This document shows positions 1 to 10,385 of a DNA stretch of 64,000 bases, piece after piece. A program made the translations under genes and the position numbers. The notes under the pieces are model-generated. The model was not told the origin of the DNA and ran no database searches. It saw only the letters and a program-made list of their open reading frames with translations. The first letter of the stretch is position 1, and the number at the start of each line of letters is the position of its first letter. Source of the DNA: Lentinus brumalis. Taxonomy: Eukaryota; Basidiomycota; Agaricomycetes; Polyporales; Polyporaceae. The stretch covers positions 2,108,001-2,172,000 of the forward strand of contig MARA01000002.1 of the NCBI GenBank assembly GCA_001792895.1, read 5' to 3'.

Positions 1-737
1 TCGTGTGGAGATGAGCATGGTGCCGTGGTGGTACGCTCGGTCCTTGACAATCTTGTACGCAGAGCCCGACACGTAGAGTTCCGCATTGCGTCAGCACAGG
101 CAGAAGGATATGAATGGGTGAAAGAGAATAGACATATCTTGTCCTTCCCCACACAGACGTCATTCCGGTCGTTCACGCTCGCGTCGATGCCCAGCGACCG
201 CACAGCCCGCAGGACGACCTGAGCAGTCGCGTGTCGGTCGAAGGAGCCCCTCGGCAGGTGTATCGAGAAGTTCGTGTTGCCCAAGTCCTATCCTTCCTCC
301 TGCTAAGCACCCCGCTCGTATGTATGCACGCACAGATGGAGAGCGCGACGTACATGGTAGACCGTGCCTCCCCCGCTATGTCTCCGGATGAACGGGATCC
401 CAGTCCTCCGCGACGCACGAATGTTGACCTCCTTCCAAGGATTCTGGTTGCGGCCGATGACGACGCACGGGTCGTCGCGGTACAGCAGCAGCAGCGGCTC
501 CTCCGGAGACTTGTGCCGGAACAGCCTGTGTCCATATCCCCTCCCCCCTTAGCATGTGCATGTGCTCCGTGGTCGCCAGAAGAATGCGCACCAGTCCTCA
601 AAGGAAAGATTGAAGTAGGGGTCCGTGGAGCTCGATACGTATATCGAATGTTCAGGCGTATGTGACGTGAGGCTCCGGCGTAGGCTGGGTGTGCGCGCGT
701 TTCTTGCGTTCCCGGCGCGAGTCAGCAGACGTAGCAT
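1..737 (-). CDS. Lipoate-protein ligase A family protein (mitochondrial), 3' end outside window
   Basis: Attaches or transfers lipoate to mitochondrial 2-oxoacid dehydrogenase and glycine-cleavage proteins (LplA/Lip3 family knowledge). Seen here: exons at about 592-737, 354-525, 138-287 and 1-72 join without frame loss. The ATG at 737 opens an Arg/Ser/Thr-rich, acid-poor leader that looks like a mitochondrial presequence. It is followed by the family motifs DPYFNLSFEDW, a conserved VVIGRNQNPW block, RRHSGGGTVYHD (the GG loop at the lipoyl-adenylate site) and SGSAYK with the catalytic lysine, then RAYHHGTML. The reading frame is still open at base 1, so the C-terminal domain is lost off the edge. 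Two introns are ordinary GT-AG of 66 nt. The third (73-137) has AT-AC ends. The downstream neighbour on the same strand, the RhoGEF, ends 626 bp upstream of this start. High confidence in family, lower in exact substrate role. Confidence 0.88.
73..137 (-). other. Candidate AT-AC intron in the lipoate ligase gene
   Basis: On the minus strand exon 3 ends in AAG and the intron begins ATATGT; the intron ends CTCTAC before GTGTCGGGC. The 65 nt length matches the sister introns (66 and 66 nt), and a CTGAC branch-like motif lies about 20 nt before the end. Only this boundary keeps frame and places the SGSAYK lysine motif directly after the conserved exon 3. No AG occurs in the region where an acceptor would be required. 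Confidence 0.7.
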
Positions 738-1362
738 GCTTCAGTGCACAGACAGTTCTGGATGTCGCGAGACGCAATCGTGAGCTCCTGCTGGAGGAAA
801 GCCCCGGGCAAGTGGCCAAGACGGATATGAAGCGCGCGGGATCGTGCGTGCAACGCGCCCTTGACGCGCCGCGTCTGAAACCGACTTACCGGAACACATT
901 TCGCCCACCAGGGAATCGTGCAGAGAGACCACACAATATCGTTACTCGCGGAACGTGTGTGATATTGCGAGGTGGTGGAGCATGGATGTAGGAGAGCAAC
1001 TCTTGACGACGACATAGTCGCAGCCGGAGTAACGTCTAGATACAAATGGAGGGGGAGCATGATGGCAATGCAAAGGGCGAGAGAAACATGGTTGAAGGGA
1101 CTACGAAAAATACAGTATAAGTCAGAGATAGAGGCAGGATGGTTGCAAGGGAGACATTTAGCGTGCGGAATATTAACAGACGACGCGATGTGTGTTATAA
1201 CGATAAACGAACGGACAGCATCTCGTGGATTATGTATACAAAGACAGACTCGCGTCGTGATGTTGAGGCGATCATGAATGCGGGAAGGGAGGGCAAGGGC
1301 AATGCGAGAATAACGTGCGTGAGGAGAAGTGAAAGGAATGAAGAAGGTATAAGGATAGTGCT
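738..1362. other. Intergenic region between two minus-strand genes
   Basis: Presumed promoter of the lipoate ligase gene and 3' flank of the RhoGEF gene. The open frames seen here have no recognisable domain, and I see no repeat or RNA gene. Confidence 0.5.
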
Positions 1363-4300
1363 TCAAGTGGCAGACGAAGTAAGAGGCGTGAGCGCGTTGG
1401 ATCGCTGGAACAGCAGCATGTTCCTCAGCGACTTCCTCGCCAAGAGGCTGCGAGACGAGGTGAGCGATGTGGGCATTGGCTCCTCCTGCGAAACCTCGTG
1501 GACGTCTCGCAAGTCGAAGGTGGTGCGGGTCCGAGAACGGGACGACGGGACGAAGAGCGACCGGTGTCTCTTCGGGCTCGCAGGATTGAGGCCGGTTCTT
1601 CGAGTTGTGGATGAAGGCAATACATCGAGGAAGTCAGGGGGACGTACGGCCACGCCATCCGTTGAATTCCGTGTGGGGAAAGGCCGTCGGCGCTCGGACG
1701 ATTGCTCGTCAATGCTCGCGTTAGAAGAGGAGGGCAACGACGCCGAGGTTCTCCGGCGTAGGGACGTGCGCCTGAGCCACTGGACAATGCCGCTAGAATA
1801 ATCCGGGGTGGGACCGTCTGCACCTGCACCCAGGGGTGGGGTAGGGGACGCGCGGTCCGGCTCGGACGAGGACGAGGGCGAAGGAGACTCTGAACGCGGG
1901 GCCTGGAAGAAATACCGCACATTATCGACCATGGACCGAGCGCGTTTTGGCGGGGCGCCGTTTCGACGCAAGGATGTAACATCGGACGGCCGGAGCGTTC
2001 CATTCGGTGAGAGCCCAGGCACAGGAATTGGCAAGGGCGAATCGTCCACCGGACTAGGCAGGATAGACGACACCGAAGAGCAATGCGAAGCCTCAGGAGG
2101 GGAGTCGAGAGATAATGCGTCCGGACTGCGCACTTGTGGCCCACTGGTCTGTCGGTCCCGTTCAGCGTTCATCTGAGCGATGGCGGTCGATATAGCAGGT
2201 GCGATAGACGCGGGCTGTTTCTTATGTCGCCTGGCGGCCAGCGGCTTGCCGCGCATTGTCAACATGGAACCGGGGTTTGCTGCTGTACTCGTCTCCTCCG
2301 CAGGGGCCGCCTTATCCGCAGCTAGTGGGAGGGGTGGAATCGGAGGCGCAGACGTGTCGAGGTCGACGGACCGGTTCCGCCTAGACACCATGTCGTACTT
2401 CCGCCTCGCAGCCGTCAGCCCCATGGCACTGGCTATGCTTAGCCCCGAGTTCGAGCGGGACATGCCACTGCCTTGCCTCCTACCCATCGCAGATCCTGGG
2501 GGTCGCGCCTGGAACAGCTCTTCGCCGCGCATTTGAGCCTGGGCGCGGGCGGCGAGGCAAGACTCGGAGAACACGTCGTGTAGGCCCTGGTCGATCGGCG
2601 CCCGGGACTGCATGGACACGCGCTGTATGCGCGCAGGGTCGATAGACATAGGCGAGAAGAATGCCTTGACCGAGGCTGTGGACGAGCGACGACTGAGGGC
2701 GGCGGAGAACGTGTTTGGCTGCGAATGTGGGTCGTTCTTCAGGGCGATGCCATCGAGTCTGGAGAGCGTCTTCGAGTACTTCAGCTTGGCTGGCGCGCCG
2801 TTGGACCCGTCGCCAATCGGCTCAACCTGTTTCTCGAGCTCGGAGAGGGACTGGATGGTTGGCAAGCCGTTAGGGTACTCTTGTGGCTCCTCCGCCACAT
2901 TTGCTGAGGAAGGCGAAGGTGTCTTATCATCTGATTGCAAGCTCGACAATGGCTCGTTCCTCCAGGAGGCAGTCACTGACAACGCATCATGAATGCCGGT
3001 CAGCCAAATGGACTTCTCCTGTGAGCACGAGGCTGCAACTTCAAGATGGTGCCCGAATCCGCTGATGCGGAACGAGTACGGAAAGGACGCTATGAGTAGT
3101 GAGACGCGATGAGCACCAGAAGCTTCATGTCCATGATAGGGTACTCACCATCGTCTTCCTCTGCATCGATCACCTCGACGGCGCTCAGGGAGAACCAGTG
3201 CCGTGGCTCGTACACCCGCCCTCCCTTGGAGACCTTTGCCAAGATGCAGTAGCCTCCAGCATACAAGAATGCTCCCAGGTACTTCGCGCGATGTGAAGGA
3301 TGCTGAATGACATCTAGAGCACCTGCAAGCATGCACGGGCCCAGAGAGGAGATGAAGTCCGCAGACAAGGACAATGGACGGGAAACAGGAGGAACGGAAG
3401 GAACTGAAGAAGGCGACGTGGTACCGGGCGTTGTCGGAGCCGTCGAAGCGGCAGAGCAAGACGACGCTGAGTTAGACTGACTAGCCGTCCCTTCCGACGA
3501 GGATGCGGTCGACGCAGTCGGCGGGAAAGCGGCCGCCGGCGCGGACGACAATGAAGAGGATCCAGTATGAGGGAGCGCATGCGAGAATGATATCCTTGAT
3601 GCGATGAGGGCCGACCGTAGGTTGTGCGCCTCCTTCTCGCTAGCCTGGTTAACGCGATCGACAACTGCTCGCATGGCCTCCACAGCCTTCCTAAGGGCCT
3701 CATCCATGGGGTGTTCGCACGACGCGTCAACGGGAATCTGGCCTCCACGAGAGCGCTTCCGCCGCTTGTTGTGGAGCTGGTCGAGCAGGAGAGGATACTT
3801 GCATATCCTCTGAACGGGCTTGATCAGGTAGTCCATGAACTTCAATTTCGGGGCGGTTCTGCGCACACCCTTCGAGACCGTCGGCAGATGAGAGGTAACG
3901 GAGGTGATGGCAGACATCGGGAATGGAGGTTCTGTCGGTGCAGAAGGAGCGGCGGTCGTAGGTGCAGGGATGGCAAAGGAAAGCGCAGGTGTGGAATAGC
4001 GACGCTTCCGATACCGCTCAGCAACCGGCGCATCCTCAGGTTCGGAGACAGGGGACGTAGGCGAGGAGTGTTCAGGCTCATTGTCGTCATCGCGACCAAG
4101 GGAGCTGTCCGAGACGAGCGATGCGCAACGTTGTTCGTAGGCGTCCCAGGCTGTAGGCCAACGCTCCTGGACCCTTCGCACAAGGTCGACAGCAGCAGTA
4201 TGCCCTGGACAAAACGTTTCGTAGATGCCGAAGGACCGAGCCTAGAACAATAGCCACGCGTCCAAGTTCAGCTCCCCGAAAACGCGCGAAACGTGCGTGT

Positions 4301-6082
4301 GTACTCACCTCATTCACCAACTTCGCTGCCACGACCTCCACTGCACGCTCGACTCTCTCCGTCACACTGTCTTCACCGCTTCTGTATTCCGGAGACTCCT
4401 CGCCAGTCTGCGCGAAAGCACCCCGAAAGCCCACCGCGTCCACAGCGTCACGCAATTCAGCCACGAAGCGCTCATGGAACTTGAGCAGCTCTTGCGCGTT
4501 GCGGCACACTGCACGCACCTCCCTCTCGATGAGCATGGGCCCAGGTGAGCGAGATTTGACGGACTTCGGTGACGGAGAAACGCGATCCGAGTCTTCCCTC
4601 TCCCGATGGCGCTCTCTCGAGGTCGTGCTCGACGCGCCGGATGGCTGCCGTTCGCGGTCGTGCGGACTGCCGCCGTCCGGTAGGGTACTCGAGAGACATT
4701 CTGAGACACTCGGTGAAGGCGTGGGAAGGGGCGAGGGTTGAATGTAGGATGATCGTGAGCTGGGGAAGAACGAGGGTATCGAGAGCCCAGAGAAGCTTGG
4801 CAATGTCCGTGTTGGGGGAGGCAGCAGCCCGATGCATAGAGGTGGTGCGAGTGGAGGGCTAGGTAATGACGGCACTATTACCGCTGGGGGAGTCGTAGGT
4901 GGAGATGAGAGGAAGAGAAGCTGGTCAAGATAGACCTATCAAGTTGGATGAGCGATGTCCGTCTGACACGGTGATTGTGGAGAAGACGTACCGTAACCAG
5001 CGCGCGGAGGTCTAGAAGGTAGCCAACCTCCGTCGTGAGCAGTTCCCTGAGAGCATGGTACTGACGGAGTTGTTCTGCCTTCTCCTTCTCCTGTTCGCGT
5101 ACGCATGTCTGTCCCATGTCGGGGTCCGGATCCCTCTCCTCCGGCGCCGGCATACTCTCCTCCTTATACGCGCGCTGCTCTGCGTCTTCATCGTCAGACG
5201 GATCGCCCTCGTCCGCGTCCAAATTGAACAGCTTCTTTCCCACTGACCGCAACGTGCTCGTTTCAGCTTTGTCTGGCCCTACTGACGCCCCGCAAGCACG
5301 GCCTGTGCGCGTGCGGCGCGATAGACTCGGAAGAAGCGTGACCCCTGGGTCAGTGTCCATCAGCGCGCTCTCACATCGGACAGGCTCCGGAGAGAGGTGA
5401 TTGAGCGCTCCGTCGGTGCGCTCATCCGGTCGTGGCGGAAGAGGCTTAGACAAGTCTGACGGGAGGGACATGCGGCGGGCCGGGAGTCGGTCGGACGGTG
5501 CTGGACTGTTCTGACTGGACAAGGGCGATGTCGGAGAGCAAGAGTAGGATAGAGAGGAAGGAACAAAGTGGGAGACTGACGCGGGGCGAGAGCCTGCACG
5601 GGTCGCGACTGGGTTACGGCTCCTGCTCGTGCTGCGGTGCCGTATTGCGCGCGCGGGTGAGGGGGGCGTGGAGGGCGCGAGGCGTGGGCAAGAGGGGTTC
5701 TTGGGCGGCGGCGTGGGCGGACTGGTAGTCCATGTAGGATTGGGAGAAAAGGGGTGATGTGTGATGTAGTCGTCCTCTTGGTGGCCGAGTGCTGGGGCTA
5801 CTTGGCGAGGGGCACTCTCAAGCACTGTGGCGGGCGATGCATGCGCGACCTCCGGGGTGATGAGCGGCGAGGCCATGATGGGCGTGAGGGGCACGAACGG
5901 GAGGGAGCCCGCCGTGGGCCTCCTGGGATTGCCTCTCGGAGCCGACGTGCTGGGTGGCGGGTGGGGGTATGGGGGAGAAGTTCGGAGACCGAGAGATGGT
6001 CGGGAAGGTCTGGAATATTATTGGATGCACGGCGGTCGAGGAGAGAGGTCCGCTGGGGAAGCACGTTTATGGCGGCGGACAT
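1363..6082 (-). CDS. Dbl-family Rho guanine-nucleotide exchange factor (DH-PH)
   Basis: Activates a Rho/Cdc42-type GTPase. Exons join across GT-AG introns at about 4936-4991, 4242-4308 and 3090-3148. The DH domain begins at RELLTTEVGYLLDLRALV (exon ending at 4992), resumes with RNAQELLKFHERF, and ends with the diagnostic DYLIKPVQRICKYPLLLDQL block near 3800. A PH domain follows (about 3400-3000), closing on the invariant Trp in KSIWLTGI. The rest is a Ser/Pro/Arg-rich disordered tail of roughly 500 residues. Two low-complexity inserts of about 60-100 residues split the DH helices. The stop is at 1363. The start is uncertain: an in-frame ATG lies at 5876, while an attractive ATG at 6082 would need a small unresolved 5' intron. 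The GTPase specificity cannot be read from sequence. Confidence 0.85.
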
Positions 6083-6900
6083 GATGTGCCGCTGGATTGG
6101 ACGTGTTCGAGATAAGGCTGAAGGATACGCGACGCGTGCGGGGCTGACCGAGAGCCTTGGGCGGCAGACCGTCCAGCGCGTTGCGCGCGTCGTCGAGGAG
6201 AGGAGGGGAAGAGACGGGGGATGGGGAAGAGGAGCAGGCTGGGAATGGAGCTGGCTGCGGGGAGGGAATGCAGTCCGAGCAACTCTGAGTCTCTTCTGCC
6301 TCGGGTCGCCGGTTCGTATACACGCCCCTCGTCGTCTAGCCCGCGATGTTATCGCGCGTCTACAGCCTCCGATCCCGCCGCGTTCCCGCGCCGCCTGCGA
6401 ACGGTGGTGTGTGGGCAATGTCGAGGTCCGTGCGCGCCGTGTGTTGGTGCGTGCTCATCGACGGCAACGACGACGGCAACGGCGCTGACGGGCGTAGAAG
6501 CTCAGGCACAATGCGGCAGCCAGCCTCCCATTAAATTTCTGGTGACGCCATCGCTGACACTCATTATTCCCCGCGCGTCGCTCGGCACACGGCCCGGCAA
6601 CTCTGCATGTCTCCCAGGATGGCAATCGGGTTGCCATAAGCGTCGTCCATGCCACATCTTCGCCCGCCCTCGAAGCCCCTGCATAACCAGCCACTGCAGG
6701 CCGCACGCCTCAACTCTCGCCAGAACACCCCATGCAGACACGTGCAGCCGCAGAAATAATCGATGGCAGCGAGTACCACCCGAATCTTGCACTGTATGTC
6801 ACAAATAGCCGACGTCCAAGAACACCACCATCATGCACAACATCACGCTCAGAGTCAGCTGCAGCCTGCCAACCACTCACCAAGTACTTGTGACGAACAC
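6083..6900. other. Intergenic region upstream of the RhoGEF gene
   Basis: Lies between the RhoGEF 5' end and the stop codon of the LRR gene. Open frames on both strands are GC-driven and show no domain. Presumed promoter; no motif can be assigned with confidence. Confidence 0.45.
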
Positions 6901-8820
6901 TCAGTACAACTCCCGAGAATCGTCGCCCCGCGGCTTGAAGAGGATGTTCAGCCGCTCCGCTTCTCTCTTCCGCCACTCTTCCTTCTCCAAGAAGCCAGAG
7001 AGCTTCCGAATGTTTCCTCCGTGGAATACACGATATACTCCCTGTTCGCCTTCGTCATGTCCCTTGGCCATCGCAAAACGCTTCAGCGTCTTCCGTCAAT
7101 CGGAGAAGAACTTGGACTCACCTCCGGAGGCTTCTCTGAAAAGCGACGGACGCCCATTCTACGCATCGCCGGAACTCCAGAGAGCCCGACAATCTCCAGC
7201 TTGGTCAACCTCCGAAGCATGGTTCGTACTCCATCTAAGGTCAGCCGCGGGCAGTAGCTCAGGTGGAGTTGCCCTAGCCCAAAGGCATGCTCTGCCAGGA
7301 AGAATGCCGCCTGCTCTGTAAGTCCTGGCAAGCCCGCTGCTGCTAGCCGTTCCATTCGTGGCTTTGATGCGAATTCCAGGATCGCGAGGTCCGTTAGCCC
7401 TGGAATGACTGGAGTTTTGTGGAGTGATAGCGCCGTCAGTGCGATTGTCCAACTGAAGCGAACAAGGTGGTGCACGAAGGTCGACCAAACCGCACGTAAC
7501 ACCTTCGTTGGGCTACTGCGTTGTCATCGGCTTCCTCACGTTCATTTTGAACTTGCGAGTATAGCAATGGGTAGCATCGCGAGAACGACACGCCCCCACA
7601 AGCGTTCGATGCTCGCCCGTAAACCCGCATATGCATTACGAAGCAGTGGATCGTCTCCGGTCACGTAGACGATCCACTGCTTCGACTTGCTCGAGGTGCC
7701 GCGCCTGGAGCAAACTTTCCATCGTTGGTCTGACTGAATGCGCCGGTAGGGAAAGGTAGAATTGCGCCCTTCCATGCACCACCCCGAGCTCGATGTACGC
7801 GACTTACAGCTAATATCGACCGATTGCAGGCTCCCGCATGCGGATGCGACCGCGAAGACTCCTTCATCGGTAACGCGCTCCAGCCCGCCTACGTCAAGAA
7901 TACGCAAGTGTCTTCCGAGCGAACTGATAGCGTGCATAGCGCGGTCGGTCAGTTCGATGCACCCCGCCAGGTTGAGGCGGTTTAGCCGCGGTGCATGCGC
8001 TACCACGCCCAGGATCGCCGCGTCCGTTAGCCGGAGGCAGTGGCTGAGGTCAAGAACACGGAGGTTGTTGAGTTTATGCGTCCCGGGCAGGATGAGCGGT
8101 GGGAGTCCCTCCATGTACGTCCGCCTCCGATCGGCGTCTTCGAGCGCCGCGCGTTCGGGCACCCAAGGGAAGCCTGCGTCGGTTATATGCATGCAGCCAG
8201 AAAGAGTCCAGTGCTTCAGTCCTCTTGCGAAGGTCCATATGTCCCGCATGGAGACGGCCGTCACGAGCGGCAGGCCGTCCATCTCGAGCTCCTCGAGGTG
8301 CGGGAGCCCACGGACGAGCGCCGCGAGCCCGTGGTCCGTGATGCTTGGGATGCGGCTAACAAAGAGAGAGGTAATGGAAGTAGAATGCGCCGCGACTGCT
8401 TGCAGGCCGAGGTCGGTGACCTGCGTGCACCCGGAGACGTCGAGGTAGGTGAGACCAGACGCATTCTCGGCGAGGAGGATCAGCGTCCGAGATGACAGGT
8501 CGGGGATGCCACTGAGGTACGCGGCGGTGATGTTTGGGCAGTATGGAAGCACTCCTGCGAGCTCATCGTCCGTGTATGCGGGCGGGACCGTTGGATCGGG
8601 GTCAGGGTGGAATACGAGGTGCTCGGCGTGGTAGCAGGACTCTTCGTCGGAGGGCAGCTCGTCGACGTACGCGTGCTCCATGCTGGTGCATTGCGGGTCG
8701 TCGTGTGTCCCGCACGTCCGGTTATATCGCACGCGCAAAGCGTCCGCTTTGGCGTGGTCGGTGGAAGAAGAGCCAGCCGGAGAGCCAAAGCGTCCATTCT
8801 GGTCGCTGCGATTCAACCTC
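6901..8820 (-). CDS. Grr1-like leucine-rich-repeat protein lacking the F-box half
   Basis: Contains a run of amino-terminal-conserved LRRs of the Grr1/AMN1 type (units such as LTYLDVSGCTQVTDLGLQAV and LRVLDLSHCLRLTDAAILGV), continuing after an intron with LTALSLHKTPVIPGLTDLA and QLHLSYCPRLTLDGVRTML. It ends in the Grr1-like tail GVYRVFHGGNIRKLSGFL and stops at 6901. Grr1 proteins are substrate receptors of SCF ubiquitin ligases with an N-terminal F-box. Here no F-box is found. The frame upstream of the first LRR runs into a stop just inside the edge of a repeat element at 8855. The first in-frame ATG encodes MEHAYVDELPSDEE. One intron region (about 7470-7807) is far longer than usual and contains a perfect hairpin. 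It is probably a 5'-truncated paralog rather than the functional GRR1. Confidence 0.72.
7639..7684. repeat. Perfect 18-bp inverted repeat (hairpin, 10-nt loop)
   Basis: The arm cgaagcagtggatcgtct at 7639-7656 is exactly repeated in reverse complement at 7667-7684. It lies inside the oversized intron-like segment of the LRR gene. Confidence 0.9.
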
Positions 8821-8854
8821 AGGGCGCTCTGGTTGTCTCACGGTGCCCTCAAGC

Positions 8855-9240
8855 AGGACCCCTGACAATGGTAGGTTCAGCCGGATCGTGATTTTTGGCG
8901 AGAGGTCAAAAATGTCAGGACAAATCTGCGATTTTTTGGCTCAAAAATGTCCGGATGGGATCCAAAAAGAGGGTCAAAAAATCGCAATTTTGTCCGGATG
9001 AAGGGCGCTAAGGCCGTTCCGGGGCCGCCGCCCTTCGGGCGGCTAATTTCGCGTCGTCCGCCCGCCCAACTCTGTCCGGACGGCGATCCAGTGTGCGTAA
9101 AAAATGGCCCCAAATGAGCCAAAATATGTCCGGATGGGATCCAAAATGGGGGGTCCAAAAGCTGACTTGGGGGTGAACGCGCCGCTACGTGCGCCCGGTC
9201 CGATTCCACACTGCCGCGCTCGGCCGCATCACGAAATTTT
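8855..9240 (-). mobile_element. Unclassified short repeat element (GTCCGGATGG-motif family), copy 1
   Basis: Noncoding. Four copies of a core like TGTCCGGATGGGATCC start near 8948, 8993, 9076 and 9127, with a cgcccttcgggcg hairpin near 9029. Read on the minus strand, the left edge (8855-8887) is a 33-nt terminus ending TTGTCAGGGGTCCT. It matches a second locus at 38337-38369 at 30 of 33 positions. The internal edge near 9240 is an estimate. It abuts the truncated LRR gene. No transposase is encoded, so it is presumably non-autonomous. Confidence 0.6.
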
Positions 9241-9302
9241 GCTGTTTGTCTCCACGCTCGCGGTCATCATGAGTATCAGACGGGCTAAAGACATTGCGAT
9301 TA

Positions 9303-9307
9303 CAGAG
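9303..9307. repeat. Target-site duplication, left copy
   Basis: CAGAG directly precedes the 5' LTR and recurs at 15764-15768 after the 3' LTR, as expected for integrase-mediated insertion. Confidence 0.92.
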
Positions 9308-9874
9308 TGTTGAACTTACTATGTACTATGGACATTAGTCGCGCATTAGGCGCTATGGGCACAGCCTCTTACGATAGATCTAAGGCTATGCTTCTTCTTT
9401 TCCTTTTTAGGCATACACTACGAAACCATATGGTTACCTGGCTTCTCTTTTGTCCAGTACATTCCAGTACGTTCCAGTGCGTTCTACAACGCTCCGGACT
9501 CTTCTAGATATCTCTGGACTGCCTTGTGACCATTCCAATTTGTCGTCGTCTGAGTCATCTCTACTCGCTCTGACTCAGACTCGTCACATGCTCTCCTTTC
9601 TGTTGCTTACTCATGCTACTCCTGCACAGTATATAAGGAGGGACATTTGGGCTTCGTCTCCTCAGTCTTTTGCTCTAACTGACTGAGGAGTAAGTACTCG
9701 ATTACCTATGCGCTCTATGCTCTATACTTACAAGTACTTCGTAGCTTGTTGTCCACTCGTCTGCTAGGTACTTGTGTCTATGCTATTAGTCTTTTGCTCT
9801 AACTGACTGAGGACTTGTTGTCCACTCGTCTGCTAGTCGTTGCGACATAGCCTTCACAGGTTCAGACTTCATCA
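9308..9874 (+). repeat. 5' LTR of the copia element
   Basis: TG...CA ends. It carries a TATATAAGG box at 9630-9638 followed by the probable transcript start region. An internal duplication repeats a segment beginning cttttgctctaactgactg together with ttgttgtccactcgtctg. It pairs with 15197-15763. Confidence 0.95.
9630..9638 (+). promoter_or_regulatory. LTR TATA box
   Basis: TATATAAGG, duplicated at the same offset in the 3' LTR (about 15519-15527). Marks the likely Pol II promoter of the element. Confidence 0.75.
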
Positions 9875-9891
9875 GGTTATGAGCCCTGCGC
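9875..9891 (+). promoter_or_regulatory. Primer-binding site, half-tRNA type (initiator tRNA-Met)
   Basis: GGTTATGAGCCCTGCGC immediately follows the 5' LTR. It is the exact complement of the conserved anticodon stem-loop region of eukaryotic initiator tRNA-Met (CUCAUAA loop), not of a tRNA 3' end. This is the copia-style priming by a cleaved 5' half of tRNA-iMet. Confidence 0.8.
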
Positions 9892-10385
9892 TCTGACCGT
9901 TGCTAGTCGTCACTCTGCGCGCACCATTCCTTCGACGACTCTGCCCGTGCATTCCTCCATTAACTCCCTATCTCTTGACTGTGCCCGCCGACACTGCTAC
10001 CAGGGGGACATTTCTGCGCTCGTGACGCAGCCCTGAGTGCTTTATAGCTAGTCGTACTACTCGTGTAAATCCTTTGGCGCTCTCGAGGCGTACAGGATTC
10101 TTCAGGCATCCCTCAGCCGGGCCGTGCACTTGCATCCGCCAGCTGTTGTATCCGGGGTGGTTAGCACCTTAGGACCGGAGGACAACCGTCTGGACCCTCC
10201 TTACGATACCATTTTCATACGATACGTACTAGTCTTTTCTGGGCACAGTTGGCAACTTCTACCCTTGGCATCGGCATACCCGACTTGCTGGTGTTTGAGG
10301 TTCACCTCAACAGGTGTTCATATCTACCGTTGCCATCGCACGTGGCTCAAATCATCGCGCTTCCTGAACCTTTCGCATCGACAGT

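Noticed and set aside
73..137. U12-type (minor spliceosome) intron
   Set aside because: The 5' end is ATATGT rather than ATATCCTT, and no TTCCTTAAC-like branch site is present. A U2-like AT-AC intron fits better.
722..1366. 214-codon minus-strand frame between the lipoate ligase and RhoGEF genes
   Set aside because: It overlaps the ligase 5' exon in another frame, starts in the RhoGEF 3' flank, and has no domain-like sequence.
5754..6488. Plus-strand frame of 244 codons opposite the RhoGEF 5' end
   Set aside because: Arg/Gly-rich composition typical of GC-rich antisense. The opposite strand carries the Pro/Ser-rich RhoGEF N-terminus.
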